A stretch of DNA of 64,000 nt from Atopobium fossor DSM 15642 (GTDB lineage: Bacteria; Actinomycetota; Coriobacteriia; Coriobacteriales; Atopobiaceae): positions 124,001 to 188,000 of the forward strand of contig NZ_KI519553.1 of the NCBI RefSeq assembly GCF_000483125.1, given 5' to 3'. Positions 25,400 through 33,789 of the stretch are shown here, piece after piece (position 1 is the first letter of the stretch; every line of letters starts with the position of its first letter). A program made the position numbers and the translations under genes. A model generated the notes under the pieces. That model made no database searches and had not been told where the DNA came from. It worked only from the letters and a program-made list of their open reading frames with translations.

Positions 25400-27082
25400 C
25401 TAAATGAGTGCGAGCATCTCATCTATAGTTTTACGACCAAACTCGACCTTCTCACCGTTGTTAATGATGATGCATGGCACACTCATAACGTTATAACGGT
25501 CCTTCAATTTGGGGAAGTGGCCTGCGTCGTATATATGTGCTGTGACGTTGGGATTGAGTGATGCAATGCGTTGAGCTGCACTAACTGTGTCTGGACACAT
25601 GGTACAGGTAAGCGAGGTAAGTACCTGAATGGTGGTGGGTACGGTGAGTGCCTTAATTGCCAAGCGTGTGGTATCGGGGAGAGGTTGACCGGGTCCGCTT
25701 ACGTTATAGATTCCCAGTATAAATGGGGTGAACTCATGCCCACCTGGCACACCATGGAATGCAAGACCAGATTCTGTGCCGTCAGCAGTGCAAATATGAA
25801 CACAAGGTGTGTTAGCGGTGGCGTCAGCCGTGCTTTGAGTGCCTGTACGCATAACGCTGATTTTATCGCTCAATGACGCTAGTTCGGAGCAGTAGGCATC
25901 CAACTCTGTGGAGATTGGTCGGTCATCCAAATCTAGCTTAAGCACTATGGGTTTTTCCATGCGGGCAAATACTGCATTGAGTTGGGCTACCATGTCTGCC
26001 GAGAAAAGCTCTGAGTTTGCGGTATTGGCCGTTGTGGTAAAAGATGCTGCCTCGCCGGGTTTCTCGATAGGTAAAGCTTGCGATTGACTTGGATTTTGTT
26101 CAGGACGTTGGGGGACAATGCCCGTCTTGTTTTGCATAGCGGCAAGATGGTGCTCCATTTGCGTGGCAGCACTCGCAGCTTCACCCACGGCAGTTGCTAC
26201 TTGGCGCAGATCCTTTACACATACATCGCCTGCGGCAAAAACACCTGGTGCAGAAGTCTGGCACTGCTTATTGGTAATAATGTTTCCGCGTGAATCAAGC
26301 TCCACAATGTCTTTGATAAGGCCAGTTGCAGGGGTGTATCCAGCCAAAACAAAGACACCAAAGGTATCGCCTTCGGGGGCTTGATAGCAAGTGAGCTCAT
26401 CGGTTTTCATGTTGCGATAGATGAGCGTGCGGGGCATGGAATCGCCAGTAAGTTCTACAACTTCGGTGTTGGTATGGATAGTGATTTTATCGTTGGTACG
26501 CGCTGCTTCTGTGGAGGCTTCTGCGCAGGTAAAGTCGTCGGTAATCATGAGGATATGGACATGTTTAGCGTATTTGGTTAAGAAAACACTTTCTTCGGCA
26601 GCCGCAAATCCACCGCCTATTACAAAGACATCTTTACCGGTGAAAAATTCGCCATCGCAGGTAGCGCAATAGGCAACGCCATGGCCCTTAAATTGTGATT
26701 CTCCGTTAAAGCCAAGTTCGCGTGGCTTGCTGCCAAGAGCAAGTAGAATGCCAAAGCAGGAAAAATCACCAGCGGTTGTATGGACGGTTTTAATATCGCC
26801 TTCTACGTTAAAGCTGGTTGCTTCTGCTAATTTGAGTTCTGCGCCAAAAGCCTCTGCTTGTTCGCGCATGGTTTTGGTGAGAGCACGTCCTGAGGTGCGG
26901 GCAATGCCCGGATAGTTTACGACCTCTTCTGTGATGTTAATCTGGCCGCCAAATTCGTCCTTCTCGATAACTAAAACACGGTAGCGAGCGCGGGCGAGGT
27001 AGATGGCAGCGGTAAGGCCTGCAACACCGCCTCCTACAATAACGGCGTCGTACATGGTGTTTGGATTAGGCTTCTGCGACAT
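25400..27082 (-). CDS. Thioredoxin reductase fused to C-terminal AhpF-like redox domain
   Basis: A 560-residue flavoenzyme. Residues ~1-320 are a thioredoxin reductase: FAD motif GGGVAGLTAAIYLARA, redox pair in YCATCDGE (about 135-138), NADPH motif GGGFAAAEES and FAD motif GVFAAGDVCVKDLRQVA. After a Gln/Pro-rich linker (~325-365), residues ~365-560 look like the double thioredoxin-fold module normally at the N-terminus of AhpF, with its redox pair in TSLTCTMCPDT (about 490) and VPCIIINNGE. The order is thus swapped relative to AhpF. The ahpC gene lies just upstream (169 bases), so it almost surely reduces that peroxiredoxin with NAD(P)H. AAAGGAGG precedes the ATG. Confidence 0.88.
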   Translation of the reverse strand: MSQKPNPNTMYDAVIVGGGVAGLTAAIYLARARYRVLVIEKDEFGGQINITEEVVNYPGIARTSGRALTKTMREQAEAFGAELKLAEATSFNVEGDIKTVHTTAGDFSCFGILLALGSKPRELGFNGESQFKGHGVAYCATCDGEFFTGKDVFVIGGGFAAAEESVFLTKYAKHVHILMITDDFTCAEASTEAARTNDKITIHTNTEVVELTGDSMPRTLIYRNMKTDELTCYQAPEGDTFGVFVLAGYTPATGLIKDIVELDSRGNIITNKQCQTSAPGVFAAGDVCVKDLRQVATAVGEAASAATQMEHHLAAMQNKTGIVPQRPEQNPSQSQALPIEKPGEAASFTTTANTANSELFSADMVAQLNAVFARMEKPIVLKLDLDDRPISTELDAYCSELASLSDKISVMRTGTQSTADATANTPCVHICTADGTESGLAFHGVPGGHEFTPFILGIYNVSGPGQPLPDTTRLAIKALTVPTTIQVLTSLTCTMCPDTVSAAQRIASLNPNVTAHIYDAGHFPKLKDRYNVMSVPCIIINNGEKVEFGRKTIDEMLALI

Positions 27083-27185
27083 GGAGCCTCCTTTTCAAAA
27101 TGTCAAAATATAGTTTTAAGTGGGGGGATGTAAGGGGTTTTAAATTGGGATTTCAAATTGAGGTACTGACGTGATGTTATAAAAA

Positions 27186-27212
27186 AGCCCGGCGCACAGA
27201 GCACCGGGCTTA
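27186..27212 (-). terminator. Terminator of ahpC
   Basis: On the minus strand AGCCCGG pairs with CCGGGCT around an 11-base loop and is followed by TTTTTT (27181-27186 read in reverse). It lies between ahpC and the downstream reductase gene, so reductase expression depends on read-through or its own promoter. Confidence 0.8.
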
Positions 27213-27251
27213 GTGAGCAATGTTCCCGGGAAGGGATGTGCAGTTGGTAAC

Positions 27252-27815
27252 TTACAGCATGCCTACCAGGTCAAGACTTGGTTTGAGGGTTTCGCCACCG
27301 GGCTGCCACTTAGCGGGGCATACCTGATCGCCGTGCTCGGCAACAAACTTTGCAGCCTGAACAAGGCGCAGCAGCTCCTTGGCGTTACGACCAATGCCAC
27401 CAGCGGTTACCTCGTATACCTGGATGTGGCCCTCGGGGTCAACAATAAAGGCGCCGCGCTCTGCTAGACCGTCATTCTCGATAAGAACCTCAAAGTCCTG
27501 GGCCAATATGTGAGCAGGGTCTGCCAGCATGGGGTAGTTGACCTTAGCAATACGCTCGGACTCCTCGTGCCATGCCTTATGTACAAAGTGAGTATCGCAG
27601 GATACGGAGTAGACCTCGCAGCCCTCGGCCTGGAAGTCTGCGTAAATCTCAGCCAACTCCTCAAGCTCGGTGGGGCATACAAAAGTGAAGTCAGCGGGAT
27701 AGAAGAAGAACAAAGACCACTTGCCCAGTACGTCTGCCTTAGTTACGGTTTTAAAATCATTGTTTACGAATGCCTGAACAGAAAAATCGCCAATTTCCTT
27801 ACCAATGAGAGACAT
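27252..27815 (-). CDS. ahpC: Alkyl hydroperoxide reductase peroxiredoxin
   Basis: A 187-residue typical two-Cys peroxiredoxin, full length. The peroxidatic cysteine is in YPADFTFVCPTEL (about Cys47), the resolving cysteine in DQVCPAKWQPG near residue 165. SVSCDTHFVHKAWH is another AhpC block. It reduces hydrogen peroxide and organic peroxides. AAGGAGGT precedes the ATG. A terminator follows, then the reductase that would recycle it. Divergent from the kinase gene at 28095 across a 279-base, AT-rich region; I saw no clear PerR box there. Confidence 0.95.
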   Translation of the reverse strand: MSLIGKEIGDFSVQAFVNNDFKTVTKADVLGKWSLFFFYPADFTFVCPTELEELAEIYADFQAEGCEVYSVSCDTHFVHKAWHEESERIAKVNYPMLADPAHILAQDFEVLIENDGLAERGAFIVDPEGHIQVYEVTAGGIGRNAKELLRLVQAAKFVAEHGDQVCPAKWQPGGETLKPSLDLVGML

Positions 27816-28094
27816 TCTTACCTCCTTGCGTGCGCTTGCAACGCGTTAGGGAATAGATGATATTTTAAAGTTACCCCATTCTTACTATTATTGATACTCA
27901 CAAAGTAACATTTTTGGTTAAATTACACTAACTTTTGAGAAATGCTAGAAAGTAACTTGTTTTTAAATCTATTGTTGGTTGTAAAAGAGAATTAATAATT
28001 GTCAAAAAAGTTATATAGTCATGTATATAAAGTTGCACGTCTATTCCCATTTTCTTTGTAACAGCTCTGAAGAGCGCTTTTTGTAAGGAGTGTC

Positions 28095-29594
28095 ATGTCC
28101 TTAGCACTTGGAATTGACGTCGGAACGTCATCTGTAAAAGTTTCTGCAGTAGATATATCGGGCGTAATCGCAGCAGAAGTTTCCGTTTCATATCACATTG
28201 AGGAACCTCGTTCGGGTTGGAAGCAAATCAACCCAGAAGTTTGGTGGGATGCAACATGCAGTGCTTTGAAACAGCTTTCTAAAAAATGCAACCTGTCCTT
28301 GGTTTCCTGTATAGGAGTAACGGGGCAAATGCACACACCTGTTTTACTGGATAAAACAGGGCATCCCTCATATGATTCAATTATGTGGAATGATTTGCGT
28401 ACTAAGGATTTGGTCTGTGATGCAAAACAAGCAATGCATGATGCTGGAGAATACAACATTGCTAAAATTCTTTCGACGGGATCACCTGCATTAGCTCTGT
28501 TTTGGTTAAAACAGCATAATCTTGAGATTTACAAAAACACTGCCCTAGTCTTTTCTGTTCCTGATTGGATTGTCTATAAATTAACCGGCGTAAAGGGAAC
28601 TGATATTAGTTTTGCATCGACATCTTCATTATATAGTATCGAGAAAAATAGCTGGTCACAGGCTGCATTAGATTATTTTGGTATATCGCAAAAGATGCTT
28701 CCAGTCGTTGAGGGATCTGCAAGCATTACGGGTACATTAAACAACGTGACTGTTGTCTCTTTAGGCTTAGCAAAAGGAATTCCTGTCATTCGTGGCACAG
28801 GAGATAATCCTGCATCTGCTATTTCTGCTGGATGCTTAGATAATTATAGCGGCATAAATAAAAGCAAGATTTCAATTCCCGTTATTTCATTGGGGACTTC
28901 GGGTGTGTTGATGTATTCGCATTCAGGAATATATGCACCTAAGGTTGGCAAAACGGTATTGTTTTCTGCAGATGGCATACAATTGGAAAGTCTTATTCAG
29001 CTCTCTATACAGTCATGTGGTAATGATATTGATTGGATTGTCACACAAATTCTTGAGCAAGATAGTTTTTCATTTGAAGATGCATCTGTTGAGGATATTA
29101 ACTATGACATGCGCGATTTGCTGTTTTTCCCGCATCTTAATGGTGAAAAAACCCTTTTTGTTGCACCTAATTTGCGTGGCAGTTTTTTGGGTCTTGATCT
29201 TTCAACAACACGCTCTGAACTTTACCGGGCTGTTATGGAAGGAATTTCCTTTGGATTTAGGCAGATGATGGATGCAGTTAATGGTTCAGATGAATGGCAT
29301 GAGTTGGCTGTTGTAGGAGGAGGTTCTAAAAGCAAACTTTGGCTAGAGATTTTATCAAATGTATTGGATAAGTCCATTTATTGTTTGAGCAACGTGAGTG
29401 CTGGGCAGGGAAGTGCTCTGTTAGCATTAGATTCTATACAAGAGACAAATCGCTTATCGTCAAGCAGTCAAAACGAATCATTCATCTTAAGAAGAATTGA
29501 TCCACAACGTCCTATATGTGACGCATATCATAAGAAATATTGTCAATATCTACGCATAAAGTCAGCAATAGATACCGTTTACAGCAATAATTAA
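28095..29594 (+). CDS. xylB: FGGY carbohydrate kinase, xylulokinase-like
   Basis: A 499-residue FGGY kinase. The N-terminal phosphate loop is LGIDVGTSSVK; GVTGQMHTPVLLD and MWNDLRT are xylulokinase blocks; RGTGDNPASAISAG and SLGTSGVL form the hinge/adenosine region; AVVGGGSKSKLWLEILSNVL closes the family pattern. It probably phosphorylates D-xylulose or a related ketose. TAAGGAG precedes the ATG. It stands 146 bases before a glucitol-type PTS operon on the same strand, so it may be its first gene. A kinase together with a phosphorylating PTS is unexpected unless they handle different intermediates. The symbol is by best resemblance. Confidence 0.85.
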   Translation: MSLALGIDVGTSSVKVSAVDISGVIAAEVSVSYHIEEPRSGWKQINPEVWWDATCSALKQLSKKCNLSLVSCIGVTGQMHTPVLLDKTGHPSYDSIMWNDLRTKDLVCDAKQAMHDAGEYNIAKILSTGSPALALFWLKQHNLEIYKNTALVFSVPDWIVYKLTGVKGTDISFASTSSLYSIEKNSWSQAALDYFGISQKMLPVVEGSASITGTLNNVTVVSLGLAKGIPVIRGTGDNPASAISAGCLDNYSGINKSKISIPVISLGTSGVLMYSHSGIYAPKVGKTVLFSADGIQLESLIQLSIQSCGNDIDWIVTQILEQDSFSFEDASVEDINYDMRDLLFFPHLNGEKTLFVAPNLRGSFLGLDLSTTRSELYRAVMEGISFGFRQMMDAVNGSDEWHELAVVGGGSKSKLWLEILSNVLDKSIYCLSNVSAGQGSALLALDSIQETNRLSSSSQNESFILRRIDPQRPICDAYHKKYCQYLRIKSAIDTVYSNN

Positions 29595-29740
29595 GCCGTT
29601 CACCCTGAGCTTTTTCTTGGATTGCATATAGGTGATACTCTATTCATAGGGATATAGACGACTATAGACAACTAAAGATGTTTAGGGGGAAGTTAAACTG
29701 TACTGAATGGTAAGTTACGTCTAGTTCATAGGAGAATGTA

Positions 29741-30289
29741 ATGGAAGCGGTAAACAACTTTTTAATCTTCCTTGCAGAAGGCTTTACAGGGCTTTTTAAT
29801 GCAGCGGGTGCTCAGTTTACATCCTTTGTAACAGGCATGATTCCCATGCTTATCTGCTTAATTCTTACGGTTAAGGCCATTATTCAGCTTATAGGTGAAG
29901 ATCGCGTATATGGCTTTATGAAGAAATGTACTAAATATGCAGTTCTTCGCTACACCATCATTCCTTTTTTGTGTTGTTTCTTTCTTACAAACCCAATGGC
30001 GTATACCTTCGGCGTATTTGTAGACGAGGAATATAAGCCAGCTTTTTATGATGCGGTTGTATCTATGATGCATCCTATTACGGGTCTTTTCCCTCATGCT
30101 AACTCCTCCGAGCTGTTTGTATGGCTGGGTATTACTGCTGGTTATGAGGCTCTAGGTAAGAGTTCTGCGCCCTTGGCACTCCGCTTTCTCTTTGTTGGTC
30201 TTGCTGTGTGTCTCTTCAAAGGTATTGTTACCGAGAAGCTCTACAAGTATATGGTTGCCCGCAAAGAAGCTAAGCTTCAGAACAACTAG
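29741..30289 (+). CDS. srlA: PTS glucitol/sorbitol-family IIC component
   Basis: A 182-residue membrane protein of the SrlA/GutA family, the EIIC part of the glucitol PTS. Several hydrophobic segments and AEGFTGLFNAAGAQFTSFV, ANSSELFVWLGITAGYEALG and ALRFLFVGLAVCLFKGIVTE match the family. GGAGAA precedes the ATG. With the next gene (IIBC) it forms the split membrane channel of this unusual PTS family. 18 bases separate it from srlE. Confidence 0.9.
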   Translation: MEAVNNFLIFLAEGFTGLFNAAGAQFTSFVTGMIPMLICLILTVKAIIQLIGEDRVYGFMKKCTKYAVLRYTIIPFLCCFFLTNPMAYTFGVFVDEEYKPAFYDAVVSMMHPITGLFPHANSSELFVWLGITAGYEALGKSSAPLALRFLFVGLAVCLFKGIVTEKLYKYMVARKEAKLQNN

Positions 30290-30307
30290 TGGGAAAGGAT
30301 ATTTATT

Positions 30308-31324
30308 ATGAGCGAGTTTAAAAGTGTTAAGGTTTCCCACGGCACCAATGGTTGGGGTGGACCTCTAATTATCACTCCCACAGACGAGAAACCCTACGTA
30401 ATGAGTGTTACCCTTGGCGGTATCCATCCCGTAGCACAAAAGATTGCTGAACTTTCTGGTGCTCAGGTCTGCGATCAGTTTAAAAATCCTATCGATACCA
30501 GCATGGCAGCCATTGCAGTTATTGATTGTGCTGGTGTGGCTCGGTGTGGTACCTATCCCAAAATGGGTATTCCAACTGCCAATGTAAAGCCTGGTTCTCC
30601 CTCTGGTCCTCTTGCAACGTTTATTACTGAGGATATTTTTACTTCCGATGTACATGTAGAAAACATTGCATTAGCCGATGGTTCAGAGGTTGTTGTTGAG
30701 ACTGTCCCTGTTCAGACAGAAGAGAGTGTCAACAAGGAAAATGTGCATGCAAAGATTGCAGATGCACGTGCGGAGAATGCTGCTAAGCGTGGTACGAGCT
30801 TCATGGACATTGTTTCTAAGATTGGTACCGGTGTTGGTCGCTTTATTAGCATTATTTATCAGGCTGCACGTGATACCGTAAATGACGTAATCAAAAACAT
30901 TCTTCCTTTTATGGCGTTCGTTTCTGTTTTGATTGGCATCATTAATTATACTGGTTTTGCAAATGTTCTTGCTAATGTACTCACTCCTCTTGCAGGTAGT
31001 TTGCCTGGCATGATTGCCATTGGTCTATTCTGTTCTGTTCCATTTCTTTCTCCACTTATTTGTCCTGGTGCCATTATTGCTTCTGTGCTTTCCGTACTTA
31101 TTGGAAATCAGATTGCTGCTGGTACCATTCCTGCAAACTTCGCGCTCCCTGGTTTTTTTGCAGTAAACTGCCAAGTGGGTTCTGACTTTGCTCCTGTAGG
31201 TATGACTCTTATGGAAGCAAAGCCCGAGACAATTGAGATTGGTTACCCAGCATTTCTCTTTGGTAAGCTTATTACGAGTCCAGTTCAGATTGTCTTTGCA
31301 TATCTCATGTCATTCGGTCTCTAA
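30308..31324 (+). CDS. srlE: PTS glucitol/sorbitol-family IIBC component
   Basis: A 338-residue SrlE homologue. The N-terminal IIB domain begins with the family block GTNGWGGPLIITP and holds the phosphate-carrying cysteine in DCAGVARCGTYP (Cys80 is the likely site; Cys74 is also in the block). A linker follows (~120-165), then the membrane domain with IGLFCSVPFLSPLICPGAIIA and FFAVNCQVGSDFAPVG. GAAAGGA precedes the ATG. It takes phosphate from the IIA encoded at 31736 and phosphorylates an incoming polyol or sugar. Substrate need not be sorbitol: no sorbitol-6-phosphate dehydrogenase is present. Confidence 0.92.
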   Translation: MSEFKSVKVSHGTNGWGGPLIITPTDEKPYVMSVTLGGIHPVAQKIAELSGAQVCDQFKNPIDTSMAAIAVIDCAGVARCGTYPKMGIPTANVKPGSPSGPLATFITEDIFTSDVHVENIALADGSEVVVETVPVQTEESVNKENVHAKIADARAENAAKRGTSFMDIVSKIGTGVGRFISIIYQAARDTVNDVIKNILPFMAFVSVLIGIINYTGFANVLANVLTPLAGSLPGMIAIGLFCSVPFLSPLICPGAIIASVLSVLIGNQIAAGTIPANFALPGFFAVNCQVGSDFAPVGMTLMEAKPETIEIGYPAFLFGKLITSPVQIVFAYLMSFGL

Positions 31325-31327
31325 AAA

Positions 31328-31720
31328 ATGTGGTTCGCTATGGATTTTGGTAAGGGTATTGCAACGTTAATCTTTATTCTTCTCGTATGGTTAGCAGGAA
31401 CTATAAGCCAATACCTGTACTGGAAGAAAGTACGTGTTCTCATTCATGAATATGCTAAAAATCATGAAGGCTATCTGGGAACAGGCATGTGTAAGATTAG
31501 CTTTAGTAGAAAAGTGTTTGTGCTTGTCCTTACCGATTTTGATTTTAAGATTACCGGTTGTTATGAGCTTGCAAGTTTGTCTCTCAATCCGTCCTTTTCA
31601 CCCATTAGAGAGGTGATAGGGTTTACTGTAGACAGCGCAATAGAAAAACTTCCGAACCCTAAGTATGCAGATGCATTCAAGCAGGCATTTCATGCAATCA
31701 AGTCATCTAAGAAAAGTTAA
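31328..31720 (+). CDS. gutM: GutM-like glucitol operon protein
   Basis: A 130-residue protein with one N-terminal transmembrane helix (about residues 10-28) and a soluble tail containing HEGYLGTGMCKISFSRKVFVLVLTD. It matches the GutM/SrlM family, described in E. coli as an activator of the glucitol operon although it is membrane-anchored. It lies 3 bases after srlE and 15 before the IIA gene, the usual gene order. ATG start with the srlE stop directly in front; no separate strong ribosome binding site, so coupling is likely. Confidence 0.8.
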   Translation: MWFAMDFGKGIATLIFILLVWLAGTISQYLYWKKVRVLIHEYAKNHEGYLGTGMCKISFSRKVFVLVLTDFDFKITGCYELASLSLNPSFSPIREVIGFTVDSAIEKLPNPKYADAFKQAFHAIKSSKKS

Positions 31721-31735
31721 TTTTTGGAGTTTAAG

Positions 31736-32086
31736 GTGTATTTAGTCACAATTACTGAGCTCGGTGAGACCGTGGAGCCTTTGCTAGACGAGAAAATGCT
31801 TGTTTTATTTGGACCAACCGTCCCCGAGGAACTTAAGGAAATTTGTGCAGTTCATAATGGAGAACCAACCGAACAGACCCTTTTAGCCATTGGAGGAACT
31901 ATTGCTATTGGTGACGCTTCGTACAAAATTTCTGAAGTTGGCGATGCCGCTAATATTAATTTTACGGGGCTTGGGCACCTGACCATTCTATTTGGTAGTA
32001 CTGCCGAGCTGCTTCCTGGTTCTGTACGTGTAACTTCAGACAGTACACCAGCTCTTTCTGTAGGAACTACGATTGTGTTTTCATAA
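31736..32086 (+). CDS. srlB: PTS glucitol/sorbitol-family IIA component
   Basis: A 116-residue EIIA of the glucitol family. The phospho-accepting histidine is His81 in GLGHLTILF. The GTG at 31736 has TGGAG at good distance; a TTG at 31724 would overlap the binding site. It relays phosphate from HPr to Cys80 of SrlE. Its presence completes the IIA-IIB-IIC set of this locus. Confidence 0.88.
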   Translation: MYLVTITELGETVEPLLDEKMLVLFGPTVPEELKEICAVHNGEPTEQTLLAIGGTIAIGDASYKISEVGDAANINFTGLGHLTILFGSTAELLPGSVRVTSDSTPALSVGTTIVFS

Positions 32087-32107
32087 TTTATAAAGGGAGG
32101 TGTATTG

Positions 32108-32782
32108 GTGAAACGCAAGGATTTAAAACTCCCTCTTTTTACCGTTAGTCCAAAGACCTATCTTTTGGGAGACGACTCTATATCCGCCGCACTGCTTACC
32201 GATGAAGTGGCTGCCAATCGGGAACATTCGATTTTTTGGACTGCTCCTGTACCAGAGCTTTGTGCAGTTGCCCAACAATTAAAGCATGTGATTCCAACCG
32301 CTCAACATGCAGATCTTGTTGGTGATGGAAAAGGAATGGGGTTAATCCCCCTTGAGTCTCTCAAGTTTGCTGGGGTTCAGGCGGTTTTTTTGAACCACAC
32401 AGCTCATCCCATGAATGTTGATCAACTTTCTGTAACTATCGATAAGGCTCGTGAGCTTGAAATCCTTACCATTGTTGCAGCAGATAGCGTAACTGAATCA
32501 CTTGCAATTGCTGCTATGAACCCAGATGTTATTTTATGCGAACCAAGTTTTTTAGTTGGTACGGGTCAAACAAGTGATGATAGCTATATTGAGCAGACTA
32601 TTACTGCGGTGCGTAAGGTCAATTCTGATATTGTCATTATGGAGGGTGCAGGCATTAGATGTGGAGATGATGTACGTCGTCTGATTGGTAAAGGCGCACA
32701 AGGAACTGGTATTTCAAGTGCATTAGCCATTACTCATGATCGTCGTGCTCTTTTAACTGAGCTATTTGACGCTCTTGATTAA
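32108..32782 (+). CDS. Archaeal-type triosephosphate isomerase homologue
   Basis: A 224-residue short TIM-barrel protein, like the archaeal enzyme (~225) and unlike the ~250-residue bacterial one. Catalytic residues are conserved: Lys in SPKTYLLG, His in LNHTAH (bacterial GHSER position), Glu in LCEPSFLVGTGQ, and a phosphate-binding tail GAGIRCGDDVRRLIGKGA. GTG start at 32108 with GGGAGG upstream (TTG at 32105 is possible). Last gene of the glucitol-type PTS operon. Such short homologues are known from tetritol pathways (for example L-erythrulose-1-phosphate isomerase in Mycobacterium), so it may isomerise a four-carbon or other phosphoketose instead of triose phosphate. Substrate is inference. 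Confidence 0.82.
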   Translation: MKRKDLKLPLFTVSPKTYLLGDDSISAALLTDEVAANREHSIFWTAPVPELCAVAQQLKHVIPTAQHADLVGDGKGMGLIPLESLKFAGVQAVFLNHTAHPMNVDQLSVTIDKARELEILTIVAADSVTESLAIAAMNPDVILCEPSFLVGTGQTSDDSYIEQTITAVRKVNSDIVIMEGAGIRCGDDVRRLIGKGAQGTGISSALAITHDRRALLTELFDALD

Positions 32783-32790
32783 GTCCCCCT

Positions 32791-32850
32791 TTTTTGTCAA
32801 CCACTGTTGACAAAAAGAGACCGAGCATACTTCATGTGCCCGGTCTCTTT
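32791..32850. terminator. Double hairpin between the converging sugar operons
   Basis: First an 11-bp perfect stem, TTTTTGTCAAC (32791-32801) with GTTGACAAAAA (32806-32816). Then AGAGACCG (32816-32823) with CGGTCTCT (32841-32848) followed by TT. The second is a plausible terminator for the plus-strand operon; the first may serve the minus strand or an alternative fold. Confidence 0.7.
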
Positions 32851-32916
32851 CTATTTAAGAAAGCTTCTTCTGCATTAAGCTAAGTACACTTACTTATAAA
32901 CTAATGCTTGAGTTGG

Positions 32917-33678
32917 TTAGTGTCTACGTTGAAACACTGTGCCTAGTGTAAAGCGATTAGAGCGTAGCCAAACCCTCGCATATTCAATAATGGTGTCATT
33001 ATCCAAAAATACAGTTTGAACTTGCTGTAAAACAGGAGATCCTGTCTCCATTTCTAAATATCTTGCATGGTGTTGATCCATGGATTTTGCCAAAAAACTT
33101 GTATTTGAGTATTTAACCTCATGTCCAGAATATTTTTTGATAATAGAAAAGAAGCTCTCATTAACATAGTCTGCATCTGCAATGCCCGGAGCAATTGCAC
33201 AGTTAATATTATTTTCGATGTACATAATGGGCTCGCCTTTAACTTTGCGTACACGTTCGAGCCTAAAATATGGATCGTTAGAGTCAATATTAAGATGTTT
33301 TGCAATACTTTCATTTGCAACAAGCTGCTCAGCGGAGACAATTTCCGTGGTGAATTCGATATGCTGTTCTTTAAGTGTTTCAGAAAATGAAATAAGACCT
33401 TCGGTGAGAGGGAATGAAATGTCATGTGCCTTTACATAGGTACCTTTTCCTTGTATCTGTTCGAGCAAGCCTTCCTTTACAAGGTAAGAGATGGCCTTTT
33501 TGATACTGCCGCGGCTGACTTGAAGTGTTTCGGTAAGTTCAATCTCTGAGGGGATACGCTCGGATTCTTTCCATAGCCCAGAATTAATGCTGTCTTTAAG
33601 ATAGTCGATAACCTGGCTGTAAATAGGTTTTGGACAATCCTTTTGAATAATGCTATCAACCTTGTTTTTTACCGACAT
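32917..33678 (-). CDS. GntR/HutC-family sugar regulator (UTRA domain), copy 1
   Basis: A 253-residue repressor. The N-terminal winged helix (about residues 17-80; KPIYSQVIDYLKDSINSGLW, RIPSEIELTETLQVSRGSIK) is followed by a UTRA ligand domain (~95-250; RLERVRKVKGEPIMYIENNI, YARVWLRSNRFTLGTVF). UTRA domains bind sugar phosphates or similar. TGAGGAT precedes the ATG. It is the last gene of the minus-strand galactitol-type cluster and has a 33-nt palindrome in front, likely autoregulatory. It and the GntR at 38053 resemble each other throughout (for example EPIMYIEN), so they are paralogues bracketing the cluster. Confidence 0.9.
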   Translation of the reverse strand: MSVKNKVDSIIQKDCPKPIYSQVIDYLKDSINSGLWKESERIPSEIELTETLQVSRGSIKKAISYLVKEGLLEQIQGKGTYVKAHDISFPLTEGLISFSETLKEQHIEFTTEIVSAEQLVANESIAKHLNIDSNDPYFRLERVRKVKGEPIMYIENNINCAIAPGIADADYVNESFFSIIKKYSGHEVKYSNTSFLAKSMDQHHARYLEMETGSPVLQQVQTVFLDNDTIIEYARVWLRSNRFTLGTVFQRRH

Positions 33679-33714
33679 GCAATCCTCATCAAAGTAAATG
33701 AGCGTACATTTACA

Positions 33715-33747
33715 AAAATATAGGTAACAACTTGTTACCTATATTTT
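33715..33747. promoter_or_regulatory. Perfect 33-nt palindrome upstream of gntR copy 1
   Basis: Left arm AAAATAGG-type sequence at 33715-33730 ending in GGTAACAA, central C at 33731, right arm at 33732-33747 beginning TTGTTACC; 16 bp pair without mismatch. It lies between the FGGY kinase stop and the GntR start, 36 bases upstream of the latter. Best explained as a GntR operator; regulation is inferred. Confidence 0.65.
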
Positions 33748-33789
33748 ATTACACAGTATGGTATTTATAACGTGTTTTAGCAATGCGCT

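Noticed and set aside
28055-28085. GCTC/GAGC hairpin followed by TTTTT just before the xylulokinase-like gene, as an attenuator
   Set aside because: Stem is only four or five base pairs, too weak to claim.
29653-29672. Direct repeat TATAGACGAC/TATAGACAAC upstream of srlA as a regulator site
   Set aside because: Two short imperfect copies in AT-rich DNA are not enough evidence.
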